The notes under the pieces: model-generated
The model's input: the letters and a program-made list of their open reading frames with translations, nothing else
Told to the model about the DNA's origin: nothing
The model's database searches: none
In this document: positions 1 through 8,121 of the stretch, piece after piece
How the letters are laid out: every line of letters starts with the position of its first letter
How positions within the stretch are numbered: position 1 is the first letter of the stretch
Source: an uncultured Bacillota bacterium
Lineage (GTDB): Bacteria; Bacillota_I; Bacilli_A; RF39; UBA660
Assembly: GCA_905205665.1 (NCBI GenBank)
Contig: CAJLEF010000009.1
Span: 1-37,288, forward strand
DNA length: 37,288 bases
Direction: 5' to 3'
Program-made: the position numbers and the translations under genes

Positions 1-202
1 TATCGGCATTTACCAACTTATGAAAAGATAATCAGAAATTTAGTAAGTTTTTATATATAATAAATTATCTTTTTTTCTAAGACAATTTGTTGAAAAAGCT
101 GATTTTGATAATTTTTTTAATGAGCATCAAATTTTTTACAATGAACAAATTAAAAAATTTTATGAAGCTTTAAATTATTATAATAAGTTCGATTCGGAAC
201 TT

Positions 203-718
203 TTGGAGGAATTTTATGGTTTTAAAATTGGTAAAAGCGAAATTTTGTTATTTAACTTTGTTAATGGTTCCTTTGGTTACTGTAAAGATGATTTAACAAT
301 TAGTTGTATAAGTGTCAATGTTAATTATCCTATCTCTAAAAGAATTATTAATACTTGCATCCATGAATTTTCTCATTCCTATGTTAATACGTTTAGTGAG
401 AAATATTTCCAAACTATTTCTTTATGTAATTTATATGACGACGCTGTAAAGCATGGTCTTCAATCTTGTTATTATAATAAATTTTCTTTGATAAATGAGT
501 ACATAGTAAGAGCTGTGCAAGTTTATTTTTCTAAAAAATTTATGGAAAAAGAATATTTAGAAAAAACACTTCTATATCATAAAAATATTGGTTTTACTTA
601 TATTGAAAAGCTTGAAAATTTAGTAGAACAATATAAAACTAATTATAAAAATTTTGAAGATTTTTATAAAATTAAAATAGTTGATTTTTTTGTGAATTTG
701 AATAGAGAGTTAAGCTAA
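203..718 (+). CDS. DUF4932-like HExxH protein, 3' remnant
   Basis: The protein carries an HEFSH metalloprotease-type zinc motif (about residues 54-58) followed by an NEYIVRA segment that could supply a third ligand. This arrangement resembles DUF4932 proteins, whose function is unknown. The called start is a TTG without a convincing ribosome-binding site. The same frame is open upstream from about 47 and reads naturally as protein (FVEKADFDNFF), while bases 1-57 read as protein in another frame. The piece is therefore probably the 3' part of a longer gene broken by a frameshift near 45-75, or truncated. DUF4932 proteins are, from memory, about 400 residues or longer, so 171 is short. The family assignment rests on the zinc motif and general pattern only. 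Confidence 0.5.
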   Translation: MEEFYGFKIGKSEILLFNFVNGSFGYCKDDLTISCISVNVNYPISKRIINTCIHEFSHSYVNTFSEKYFQTISLCNLYDDAVKHGLQSCYYNKFSLINEYIVRAVQVYFSKKFMEKEYLEKTLLYHKNIGFTYIEKLENLVEQYKTNYKNFEDFYKIKIVDFFVNLNRELS

Positions 719-756
719 CAATTATTAGAAATATGATAAAATTTGGCATTTTGAAC

Positions 757-802
757 AAAAAAGGACTAAGTGAAAATGAATAATTTTGCCTAGCCTTTTT
801 TC
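757..802 (+). terminator. Rho-independent terminator after the DUF4932-like remnant
   Basis: The arms AAAAAAGGaCTAaG and CTAGCCTTTTTT pair with a small bulge and end in a T run, about 40 bases after the preceding stop codon. Confidence 0.6.
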
Positions 803-1210
803 AATTGAAATAAAAGATGTAAAATCAAGACATCCCGTTTCGCATAAAATTTTCAAACAAATATTACATTTTTTATTTTAGCGTAATATTTTGAATTCTA
901 AGCCATACATTTTTGTCATACTTGTTAAATTATTTAATTTATGTTAATCATTGGTTATATATTTAGTATAATTTTTTTCTAAAACATAAAAAAATCAAAC
1001 CTTTTAGTTCGATTTAAATAACAATTGGAGCAGGTGTCTTAGGTATTTACAACTTTTTTCCAATATACAAATTGATGCATAAATATCAATCACTACATTT
1101 CAGTTATATCATAGTTTTAATTTTGTTGCACAAATTTTTACTATATAAATCTAAAAATATCAAAAAAAATTATATAATATTAATGAATGTTGCAGTCTAT
1201 TGTAATGGTA
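803..1210. other. AT-rich intergenic stretch with no gene seen
   Basis: No reading frame with a ribosome-binding site is visible on either strand. The only notable item is an 11-bp match (1026-1036, TGGAGCAGGTG) to the 3' end of the tRNA-Gly found at 23837-23910. Confidence 0.5.
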
Positions 1211-1247
1211 AAATAAAAGGAATGGTGAAAGAATAATTCCTTTTTTA
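1211..1247 (+). terminator. Hairpin with T run upstream of the Bce operon
   Basis: AAAAGGAAT and ATTCCTTTTTT pair around a loop of about 17 bases and end in a T run, just before the bceR-like promoter region. It insulates the operon from upstream transcription. Confidence 0.55.
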
Positions 1248-1249
1248 TA

Positions 1250-1263
1250 TTACAAAATTGTAA
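1250..1263 (+). promoter_or_regulatory. BceR-type operator, copy 1
   Basis: TTACAAAATTGTAA is an inverted repeat that fits the published BceR-family consensus TNACA-N4-TGTAA exactly. It lies 27 bases upstream of a TATAAT box at 1290-1295 that has no recognisable -35 element, as expected for a promoter needing an activator. An adjacent inverted repeat, TAAGGTA/TACCTTA (1261-1267 and 1273-1279), may add a second site. An identical 14-mer lies before the ABC transporter genes at 3000. Confidence 0.7.
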
Positions 1264-1318
1264 GGTAAGATCTACCTTATTCGTGGTATTATAATTAATA
1301 AGAAATGTGGTGAAATAT

Positions 1319-1981
1319 GTGAAGAAAATTATGATTATTGAAGATGATGATGCAATATGTAACGAGTTATCAGAACTTTTAGAAAATAATAATTATAAAC
1401 CTATTATTTTAAGAAACTTTAAAAATTCCTTAAATGAAATAATTGAATCTTCCCCAGATTTAATATTACTAGATATAAACATACCTTATATAAATGGCGA
1501 AAAATTATTACAAGATCTAAGAAAAACATCTAATATTCCTGTAATAATGGTAACTAGTAGAAATTCTGAAATCGATGAGGCATTATCTATTTCTTATGGA
1601 GCAGATGATTATATAACTAAACCATATAATCCTAATATACTTCTTCTAAGAATTGGGGCTGTATTAAAAAGAACAAATGCAAAATCAAATGTTCTTTCAT
1701 ATAAAGATTTAAAAATAAATGTCCAAAAAGGAATTATAAAAAAAGAAGATGCAGAAATTATTTTAACTAAAAATGAGATGATAATATTTTGTTTTTTACT
1801 TAATCATCAAAATAAAATTGTTACTAGAGATGAGCTTATGACAGATTTATGGAACAATGATGAGTTTATCAATGATAATGCTTTAACTGTAAATATAAGT
1901 AGATTAAGAGCAAAATTAAAAAGTGTTGGCTATGAAGATGCAATAGATACTAGAAAAGGAATGGGTTATATTTTATTATGA
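1319..1981 (+). CDS. bceR: BceR-like OmpR-family response regulator
   Basis: This is a two-domain response regulator of 220 residues, the normal family length. The receiver domain shows the acidic pocket EDDD (residues 8-11), phospho-acceptor Asp52 in LLDINIP, Thr79 and Lys101 in ITKPYN. The C-terminal half is an OmpR/PhoB winged helix (LTKNEMIIF to GMGYILL). I place the start at the GTG at 1319, which gives the usual VKKIMIIEDD opening behind a GGTG site; an in-frame GTG at 1307 is the alternative. The stop overlaps the kinase start (ATGA), and an ABC transporter of the Bce type follows, so the likely role is switching on that transporter when cell-wall-active peptides are sensed. The matching operators at 1250 and 3000 support this. 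Confidence 0.85.
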   Translation: MKKIMIIEDDDAICNELSELLENNNYKPIILRNFKNSLNEIIESSPDLILLDINIPYINGEKLLQDLRKTSNIPVIMVTSRNSEIDEALSISYGADDYITKPYNPNILLLRIGAVLKRTNAKSNVLSYKDLKINVQKGIIKKEDAEIILTKNEMIIFCFLLNHQNKIVTRDELMTDLWNNDEFINDNALTVNISRLRAKLKSVGYEDAIDTRKGMGYILL

Positions 1982-2997
1982 AATTTGGTAGATATTTAAA
2001 AGATAAACTTTATGCACTTCTTCTATCACTGATTAGTTTTGGCATCGTATTGCTTATATTCTTTGCTTTCAAAATTGATAATGGTGTAATAATTGCCACA
2101 ACATTTGTATTAATCATTTGGAGTTTATCGCTTTTATTAATTGATTATTTAAGAAAGGAAAAATTTTATACAGAATTAATTTCTAATATTGAGGCATTAG
2201 ATAAAGGTTACTTAGTATTAGAAACTCTTGATAAACCAGTATTTTATGAAGGCAAATTATTACATCAAGCACTCTATGAAATTAATAAATCAACGATTGA
2301 AAATGTTAAGAGAATAGAAGAACAATGGGATGACTTTAAAAACTATATAGAAATGTGGATCCATGAAGTAAAAATTCCATTAGCAACTTTAATATTGATT
2401 AGTAATAATCATAAAGATAAATTTGATAAAAAGACAAAATCACAACTAAAACGATTAGAGGATTATGTAGAGCAAGTATTATATTATGCAAGAAGTGAGA
2501 ATGCAGAAAAAGATTATTTGATAAAAGATACAGAATTGTCAAAAGTAATAAAAAATGTAGGTCTTAAAAACATGGATGACCTACTAGAAAATAAAGTTGA
2601 TTATAATGTTGAAAATGTTAATGTTAAAGTCTTAACCGATTCTAAATGGTTAGAATTTATATTAGGTCAAATTATTAATAATTGTATTAAATATAAAAGA
2701 GATATTAATAATTCTTACATCAAAATATCTGTAAGAGATGAAAAATATAAAACTACACTTATAATTGAAGATAATGGCATAGGAATAAAAGCTTCTGATT
2801 TAAAGCAAGTATTTGATAAGTCCTTTACAGGAGAAAATGGAAGGAATACAAGTAAATCAACTGGTATGGGATTATTTATTGCTAAAAATATGTGTAGTAA
2901 ACTAGGGCATAAAATAAATATTGAATCAAAAGAAAATGAATATACTCGAGTATATATAACATTTGCAAAAGACAAATATTACGAAGTTTTAAAGTAA
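1978..2997 (+). CDS. bceS: BceS-like intramembrane-sensing histidine kinase
   Basis: The protein has two closely spaced N-terminal transmembrane helices (about residues 12-32 and 36-55) with almost no extracellular loop, the hallmark of intramembrane-sensing kinases. The phospho-acceptor is His129 in the WIHEVKIPLA box, followed by an N box (IINNCIKY), a G1 box (EDNGIGI) and a G2 box (STGMGLFIA). Length 339 is typical. Kinases of this kind have no ligand-binding domain and read out the state of the partner BceAB transporter. The gene overlaps the response regulator by four bases, so the two are translationally coupled. Ordinary DNA-strand shadows apart, nothing looks damaged. Confidence 0.88.
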   Translation: MKFGRYLKDKLYALLLSLISFGIVLLIFFAFKIDNGVIIATTFVLIIWSLSLLLIDYLRKEKFYTELISNIEALDKGYLVLETLDKPVFYEGKLLHQALYEINKSTIENVKRIEEQWDDFKNYIEMWIHEVKIPLATLILISNNHKDKFDKKTKSQLKRLEDYVEQVLYYARSENAEKDYLIKDTELSKVIKNVGLKNMDDLLENKVDYNVENVNVKVLTDSKWLEFILGQIINNCIKYKRDINNSYIKISVRDEKYKTTLIIEDNGIGIKASDLKQVFDKSFTGENGRNTSKSTGMGLFIAKNMCSKLGHKINIESKENEYTRVYITFAKDKYYEVLK

Positions 2998-2999
2998 TA

Positions 3000-3013
3000 T
3001 TACAAAATTGTAA
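3000..3013 (+). promoter_or_regulatory. BceR-type operator, copy 2, before the transporter genes
   Basis: TTACAAAATTGTAA is identical to the 14-mer at 1250-1263 and fits TNACA-N4-TGTAA. A further TGTAA half-site follows at 3019-3023. It sits in the 87-base gap between the kinase and the ATPase gene, so the transporter pair can be induced separately from the sensor genes. Confidence 0.75.
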
Positions 3014-3084
3014 TGTTTTGTAATATTGAACGAACGACAAAATAATATTTTTAATTTATTATTATTTATGGAAGGAGAATTTAT

Positions 3085-3852
3085 ATGGAAAATATTTTAA
3101 AAATTGATAAAATTGAAAAATATTATGGCAATAAATCTAGTCTTACAAAAGCAATTGATAACCTATCATTTGATGTTGAAAAGGGAGAATTTGTTGCAAT
3201 AATGGGAGCAAGTGGCTCTGGAAAGACTACTCTTTTAAATTGTATATCTACAATTGATAAAGTTACATCTGGACATATTTATGTAGCAGGTAATGATATC
3301 ACAAAATTAAGAGGAAATAGTCTAAATAAGTTTAGAAGGGAAGAGTTAGGTTTTATATTTCAAGATTTTAATTTACTTGATACTTTAACTGCTTATGAAA
3401 ATATTGCTTTGGCACTTTCTATTCAAAATGTGAATTCAAGAGAAATTGATACAAGAATTAAAAAAGTTGCAAAAGAACTGGATATTGTTAATGTACTTAA
3501 TAAATATCCATATCAAATGAGTGGAGGTCAAAAGCAAAGAGTCGCTAGTGCAAGAGCAATAATTACTAATCCAAAGTTAATTCTTGCAGATGAACCAACA
3601 GGTGCATTGGATTCAAAGTCAGCTAAAATGCTTTTAGAAAAATTTGATTATTTGAATAAAGAATTACAAGCAACAATTCTTATGGTGACACATGATGCGT
3701 TTACTGCAAGTTATTCTTCAAGAGTCATATTTATCAAAGATGGCAAAATTTTTAATGAAATAATTAAAGGAACAAATTCTAGAAAAGAATTTTTTGATAA
3801 AATAATAGATGTTGTAACATTACTTGGTGGTGACTTAAACGATGCTCTTTAA
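3085..3852 (+). CDS. bceA: BceA-like ABC transporter ATPase
   Basis: This is a 255-residue ABC ATPase with Walker A GASGSGKT (41-48), Q-loop Gln93 (FQDFN), signature MSGGQ (145-149), Walker B LILADEP (165-171) and the H-loop VTHD (about 201-204). It belongs to the MacB/LolD-like group that energises FtsX-domain permeases. A strong GGAGG-like site (GGAAGGAG) precedes the ATG. The next gene overlaps its end by 11 bases and encodes the matching permease. In the Bce family the complex frees cell-wall precursors from bound peptide antibiotics and signals to the kinase; the actual substrate here cannot be read from the sequence. Confidence 0.9.
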   Translation: MENILKIDKIEKYYGNKSSLTKAIDNLSFDVEKGEFVAIMGASGSGKTTLLNCISTIDKVTSGHIYVAGNDITKLRGNSLNKFRREELGFIFQDFNLLDTLTAYENIALALSIQNVNSREIDTRIKKVAKELDIVNVLNKYPYQMSGGQKQRVASARAIITNPKLILADEPTGALDSKSAKMLLEKFDYLNKELQATILMVTHDAFTASYSSRVIFIKDGKIFNEIIKGTNSRKEFFDKIIDVVTLLGGDLNDAL

Positions 3853-5890
3853 GTTATCATTAAAAAATATTAGTAAGAGTATAAAGGATTATGCCATCTA
3901 TTTCTTTACTCTGATACTAGGTGTTGCAATTTTTTATGTGTTCAATGCAATAGATGATCAGTCAGTTATGATGAAGGTATCATCAACAACAGCAGAAATA
4001 ATAAAACTTATGACCAATGTTCTTTCTGGTGTTAGCGTGTTTGTATCTATAATATTAGCGTTTTTAATTGTTTATGCAAGTAGATTCTTAATAAAAAGAA
4101 GAAATAAAGAATTTGGCGTTTATTTAACGCTTGGAATGAGCAAAAAGAAAATATCCTTAATATTATTTATTGAAACATTAATAATAGGTATAGTTTCATT
4201 GGTAGTTGGTTTAGGAATAGGTTTTTTATTATCACAATTGATGAGTATTTTGGTTGCTAATATGTTTGAAGCAGATTTAACTAGATTTCAATTCGTATTT
4301 TCAACAAATGCTTGTATTAAAACTTTGATTTATTTTAGTATTATGTATTTTGTAGTTATGATATTTAATACTATAAATATTAGTAAATGTAAATTGATAG
4401 ATTTAATGCATTCTAACAAAAAATCTGAAAAAATAAAATTAAAAAATCCATTGTTTTGTACAATAGTGTTTATTATTTCTTGTATAGCATTAGGATTTGC
4501 TTATTATCAGGTTACTGGTGGTATTGAGAAAATGACTTATGCAAATAGTATTTTTGTTCCTATGGGAATAGGTGCTGTTTCAACTTTCTTTGTGTTTTGG
4601 TCTTTATCGGGATTGCTTTTAAAAATATTTATAAGTATGAAGAACACTTATTATAAAGGGTTAAATAGTTTCACCCTTAGACAGTTTTCAAGTAAAATAA
4701 ATACTATGACTTTTTCGATGACAATAATATGTTTGATGTTATTTATAACGATTTGCGTGCTATCGAGTGCAATGTCTATGAAAATATCTATGACAAATAA
4801 TTTGAAAAAATTGGCTCCAGCAGATGTTCAAATTGGTAAGTTTATAAATGTAACTGATTATGAGTATTATTCTGAAAAACAAATAGAAGATTCAAAAATT
4901 TCAATATATGATACACTTGAAAAATTAGGCTATGATGTAGATAACAAACTTAAAGATATAGTAAAACTTGATGTTTATAACTTTGATAATATTGACTTAA
5001 AAACCAGTATTGGATCTTACTATGATATTGCAAAGGATAAATATCCTTTAATGCCATACAATAAGAAGGAAAGTATTGTAAAGATAAGTGATTACAACAA
5101 AATTGCAAAATTGTTTGGACTAAAAGAATATACATTAAATGATGATGAATATTTTATTGTTGCTAATTATTCAGAATATGTAGAATTCAGGAATGAGGGA
5201 CTTAAGGCATATACAATACTTAATATAAATGAAAAGGAATTAAAACCAAAATATGATAGTTGTGTAGAAGGTTTTATTGCAATGAATTCAACATATTCAA
5301 ATATGGGAGTTTTTGTTGTTCCTGATAATGCAGTAAATGATTCAATGAAAAAATATGAATATTTAACTGCTAATTATAATGTTACAGATATAAATGAGAA
5401 AAATCTTTCGGAAAAAGAGTTAAGTGAAATTTGCAAAGAAAATTCTAATAATACTGTTATTGATTTTGATTCTAAAATGACAATTAAAGAAAATAGTATT
5501 GGACTAGGTGCAATGGTTACCTTTATAGGATTATACTTAGGTATTATATTCTTAATTTCTTGTGCTGCAATTCTAGCACTTAAAGAATTATCGGAATCAA
5601 GTGATAATGTAGAAAAGTTTAATATGCTAAGAAAAATAGGCGTAGATGAAAAAATGATTAATAAAGCATTGTTTAGACAAATTGGTATATTTTTTATGTT
5701 TCCGTTATTAGTTGCAATTATACATTCTATATTTGGAATTAAATTTTGTAATTATTTGTTAAGTGCCTTTGGAGCTGCTAATTTAGTATCATCAATAATT
5801 GGTGTTGCAATATTTATTGTTGCGATTTATGGAGGATACTTCTTAGTAACTTATATTTGCAGTAAAAATATTATTAAAGAGCGATACTAA
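3842..5890 (+). CDS. bceB: BceB-like FtsX-family ABC permease
   Basis: The 682 residues include about ten transmembrane helices: four in the N-terminal FtsX domain, a central group, a large extracellular domain of about 200 residues (roughly 325-545) between TM7 and TM8, and three C-terminal helices. This is the diagnostic architecture of Bce-type peptide-antibiotic resistance transporters, in which the large loop carries specificity. The start ATG lies inside the last codons of the ATPase gene (11-base overlap). The stop codon overlaps the ATG of a 28-codon ORF. Typical members are about 640-670 residues, so the length is normal. Confidence 0.9.
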   Translation: MLFKLSLKNISKSIKDYAIYFFTLILGVAIFYVFNAIDDQSVMMKVSSTTAEIIKLMTNVLSGVSVFVSIILAFLIVYASRFLIKRRNKEFGVYLTLGMSKKKISLILFIETLIIGIVSLVVGLGIGFLLSQLMSILVANMFEADLTRFQFVFSTNACIKTLIYFSIMYFVVMIFNTINISKCKLIDLMHSNKKSEKIKLKNPLFCTIVFIISCIALGFAYYQVTGGIEKMTYANSIFVPMGIGAVSTFFVFWSLSGLLLKIFISMKNTYYKGLNSFTLRQFSSKINTMTFSMTIICLMLFITICVLSSAMSMKISMTNNLKKLAPADVQIGKFINVTDYEYYSEKQIEDSKISIYDTLEKLGYDVDNKLKDIVKLDVYNFDNIDLKTSIGSYYDIAKDKYPLMPYNKKESIVKISDYNKIAKLFGLKEYTLNDDEYFIVANYSEYVEFRNEGLKAYTILNINEKELKPKYDSCVEGFIAMNSTYSNMGVFVVPDNAVNDSMKKYEYLTANYNVTDINEKNLSEKELSEICKENSNNTVIDFDSKMTIKENSIGLGAMVTFIGLYLGIIFLISCAAILALKELSESSDNVEKFNMLRKIGVDEKMINKALFRQIGIFFMFPLLVAIIHSIFGIKFCNYLLSAFGAANLVSSIIGVAIFIVAIYGGYFLVTYICSKNIIKERY

Positions 5891-5976
5891 TGGAATATAA
5901 AGAAAAATTATCAGTAGTAGAAGTACAATACGATGAACTTCCAGAAAAAGTGCAATCTAAATATTTTAATAAATAA
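5890..5976 (+). CDS. 28-residue ORF coupled to the bceB-like gene
   Basis: The ATG shares its A with the TAA stop of the permease gene, so it would be translated by stop-start coupling. The product begins MEYKEKLSVVEVQYDELPEK and ends in a basic segment (KYFNK). It is charged, soluble and without a membrane segment. It lies before the operon terminator, so it is transcribed with the transporter. I do not recognise it. It may be a real small protein or the start of a gene lost by deletion. Confidence 0.45.
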   Translation: MEYKEKLSVVEVQYDELPEKVQSKYFNK

Positions 5977-5977
5977 T

Positions 5978-6010
5978 AAAGATAGATTTTGGACAGTCTA
6001 TCTTTTTTTT
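5978..6010 (+). terminator. Terminator of the Bce operon
   Basis: Perfect 9-bp arms AAAGATAGA (5978-5986) and TCTATCTTT (5997-6005) enclose a 10-base loop and run into a T tract. Confidence 0.85.
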
Positions 6011-6027
6011 ATATAAAAAATAATCTT

Positions 6028-6195
6028 ATGAATCAAGATGTTGCAAATCAAATTATCAGAAATTTTAACAGAATATGGAATTCGATGCATGAAGAATATG
6101 AAGCATATTTTTCACAGAAAGATATTGATAATATTGCAAGATGTGATGACACAAAATTAGAACCTTTGAAAGATGAAGACAAGTCAAACAAGTAG
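6028..6195 (+). CDS. Short hypothetical ORF, 55 residues
   Basis: This frame reads MNQDVANQIIRNFNRIWNSM and ends with a charged LEPLKDEDKSNK tail, a protein-like composition. No ribosome-binding site is visible before the ATG, and the frame lies directly after a strong terminator. It could be the remnant of a longer gene. No family recognised. Confidence 0.25.
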   Translation: MNQDVANQIIRNFNRIWNSMHEEYEAYFSQKDIDNIARCDDTKLEPLKDEDKSNK

Positions 6196-6224
6196 TTATC
6201 TTTTTTTAATAATTTATTACAAAG

Positions 6225-6254
6225 CAAAAGGAAGAGCAATAACTCTTCCTTTTG
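6225..6254. terminator. Bidirectional hairpin terminator
   Basis: Perfect 12-base arms CAAAAGGAAGAG and CTCTTCCTTTTG enclose a six-base loop. It lies between the short plus-strand ORF and the 3' end of the minus-strand PemK-like gene. Confidence 0.6.
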
Positions 6255-6266
6255 AAATACTTCTAC

Positions 6267-6286
6267 CAGGTGTATAAATACACCTG
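6267..6286. repeat. Inverted repeat resembling a tRNA-Gly 5' end
   Basis: CAGGTGTA and TACACCTG flank a TAAA loop. Read on the minus strand, GCAGGTGTA and a later TGGTA match the acceptor and D-arm start of the tRNA-Gly at 23837-23910. It may be a degraded tRNA piece or a chance hairpin. Confidence 0.35.
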
Positions 6287-6325
6287 CAACAATCTAAAGT
6301 AACTTAATTATACTATTTTTAGCGG

Positions 6326-7153
6326 TTAAATCAATACTTTTTCATGATTTTCTTTAGTTTTATTATTAATAATATCTTGTTTTTTCATATGTTTTATATC
6401 ACTTTTAGTTGTTTCGCTTATTTCCTCAAAAGCATAATATTTTTTAATTATTTTGATTATTTCATCATTATCTTTTTTAGTAATAGTAGCAATTTTATTT
6501 TTAACAAAATATGGTTCTTTAATTCTATTGGCACTTATATTTATAAGATTCTCTATTCTAGCAGTTCCTAATTTCTTATCTTTTAAATCGTAGTGAAAAT
6601 AATAGTTATCATCTTTATGTTTTGAAGTTAATGGTATAGCAGTCCACATTTTTTTATTTGCTGAACTACGCCATAATATTGCTGGTCTTAATTTTCGTAA
6701 TTCATTTCCAATATTATAACCTAAATCAACCCAGCAAATTGCCCCAACTTTAAGATTAGTAATTTCACAATCTTTATTTATTAGTTCTAACTTATCCTTA
6801 CACCACTTATTATATGATATGCCATCTGGATTGTTGTTTGTATTGTTTTTAACATAACTTAGAAAATTATCTTTTGATTTTAAAAGTATTTTATCAAATT
6901 CTTTATTAGTAATTTTTAAAGTTTTACCCCTTATATAAATACACCCTTTAATGCTTGTTCGATTATAGTCATCAATTTCACTTAATATAGCATATTTATT
7001 AATTGATTTGAGATAAACACTATTATCTTTATTTTCGTTATATACGGGTATTCCTACATAATGATTTTGAGAAATATCATAAAGAATTAAGACCCATTGT
7101 TTAGTTTCATTTAAACTGACTTCATATATTTGTTTCCAGTTTATTGTAAGCAT
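6326..7153 (-). CDS. PemK/MazF-family toxin-like protein with an N-terminal extension
   Basis: Residues 135-245 form a PemK/MazF domain: VGAICWVDLGYNIG, then the conserved RPAIL (Arg156) and IPLTSK (Thr176-Ser177), which match the Arg and Thr/Ser of known MazF ribonuclease sites, and a conserved RIENLINIS strand. Known MazF proteins cut mRNA and are about 110-120 residues, so 275 is unusual. The extra N-terminal 100 residues (QWVLILYD, YVGIPVYNE) look like a degenerate second copy of the same fold, without the RP and TS residues. No antitoxin gene of the usual small type lies upstream. The C-terminal tail (about 245-275) is charged and might act in cis. Toxin activity is an inference. Confidence 0.7.
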   Translation of the reverse strand: MLTINWKQIYEVSLNETKQWVLILYDISQNHYVGIPVYNENKDNSVYLKSINKYAILSEIDDYNRTSIKGCIYIRGKTLKITNKEFDKILLKSKDNFLSYVKNNTNNNPDGISYNKWCKDKLELINKDCEITNLKVGAICWVDLGYNIGNELRKLRPAILWRSSANKKMWTAIPLTSKHKDDNYYFHYDLKDKKLGTARIENLINISANRIKEPYFVKNKIATITKKDNDEIIKIIKKYYAFEEISETTKSDIKHMKKQDIINNKTKENHEKVLI

Positions 7154-7243
7154 TTGCTATCACCAACTTTCTTAATTTAATATTATAACGGAATTATCTT
7201 TTTAAATCATCATCTGTGTCTTTTTTATAACTACCGAGAATAA

Positions 7244-7459
7244 TTAGCGAAAAGGATAGTAATTATTATTACTAAAATTTTTGATATAAACATCATTAGA
7301 ATAATTAAAAACAAGAAACATTATATTGTTGATAATTACTTTGTAAGGTTCAATATAAGCCAAACTAGATTTTCCAATAGGTATATCTTGTTTGATAATA
7401 TTAATCGTAAATATTAATAGTCCTGTTTTATTTAAATCAAATAAATAACTTTTATACAT
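7244..7459 (-). CDS. Hypothetical ORF sharing a repeated segment
   Basis: The 71-residue frame contains IKQDIPIGKSSLAYIEPYK and FLVFNYSND. The middle 40 residues are repeated, at about 94% DNA identity, by a segment at 13521-13641. The other copy has a different, more protein-like C-terminus (LLFQLRKQFKDVK) and lacks this N-terminus. No ribosome-binding site is clear. Both copies look like parts of one longer unknown gene, so this one is probably a remnant. Confidence 0.3.
   Translation of the reverse strand: MYKSYLFDLNKTGLLIFTINIIKQDIPIGKSSLAYIEPYKVIINNIMFLVFNYSNDVYIKNFSNNNYYPFR
7291..7411. repeat. 121-bp direct repeat, left copy
   Basis: This segment aligns without gaps to 13521-13641, with seven mismatches by my count (about 94% identity), in the same orientation. 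The two copies bracket the WYL regulator, the HAD/PRTase/PfkB-SIS operon and the small membrane protein gene. Confidence 0.85.
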
Positions 7460-7527
7460 AATAGTAATTAATGATTTTTCTTGACTATTTTTATTTATGA
7501 TATATCATTTTAAATGGAGTGATTTGT

Positions 7528-8118
7528 ATGGGTAAAATATCCAATATATTGTATATGATAGATTTATTGAATACTGGAAATATTTATACTTTAAAAGATT
7601 TGTCAGAAAAAATTGGTGTTACAGAAAGAATGATCAGGTATTATAAAAACGAAATTTGTAGTAATGGTGTTGCTATTGAATCTTTTAAAGGTCCAAATGG
7701 CGGATATTTTATGATGGATAAAATAAAAAATTATATAAGTATTAATAAATACGATATTCAATTATTGGATAATATTAAAAACTATTTAGAAAAAAGTAAC
7801 TTTAAATATATAGAAGAATATAAAAATTTCTTGGATAAATCTCAGAAAATGTTCTCAATATATGAAGAAAAAAGTAAGTATATTTCTAATATTAAAATAA
7901 ATTCACCTGGAGAAATTGAAAAACTAATCGAAGAAGCAATAGATAAAAACGAAAAGATTGAAATTATATATAGTAATGTTGATGGAGGTCAATGCAAAAG
8001 AATTATACATCCATTAAATTTATTTAAATATGGTGAAAATAACTATGTAACAGCTTTTTGTGAACTTAGAAATGATATTCGTCATTTTGAAATAAAAAGA
8101 ATTATTGATATAAAATAA
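7528..8118 (+). CDS. HTH-WYL transcriptional regulator
   Basis: The N-terminal 60 residues form a winged helix-turn-helix of the DeoR/HTH_11 type (LKDLSEKIGVTERMIRYYKN, then FKGPNGGYFM as the wing). The C-terminal third (about 130-196) is a WYL-type domain, with KIEIIYSNVDG, the RIIHPLNLFKYGENNYVTAFC core and a final FEIKRI. The length of 196 is shorter than the usual 230-320 residues, so the C-terminal extension is missing. The start is ATG 7528, eight bases after GGAG; an upstream TTG-type start is less likely. WYL domains bind nucleic acid or nucleotide ligands in known cases, and such regulators often control defence and stress loci. It lies 58 bases before the three-gene operon and is its likely regulator. 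Confidence 0.8.
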   Translation: MGKISNILYMIDLLNTGNIYTLKDLSEKIGVTERMIRYYKNEICSNGVAIESFKGPNGGYFMMDKIKNYISINKYDIQLLDNIKNYLEKSNFKYIEEYKNFLDKSQKMFSIYEEKSKYISNIKINSPGEIEKLIEEAIDKNEKIEIIYSNVDGGQCKRIIHPLNLFKYGENNYVTAFCELRNDIRHFEIKRIIDIK

Positions 8119-8121
8119 AAG

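Noticed and set aside
798..809. TTTCAATTGAAA palindrome, also near 13050
   Set aside because: Both copies follow T-rich terminator tails, and a 12-bp AT-rich palindrome twice in 37 kb is not remarkable; one lies in coding sequence.
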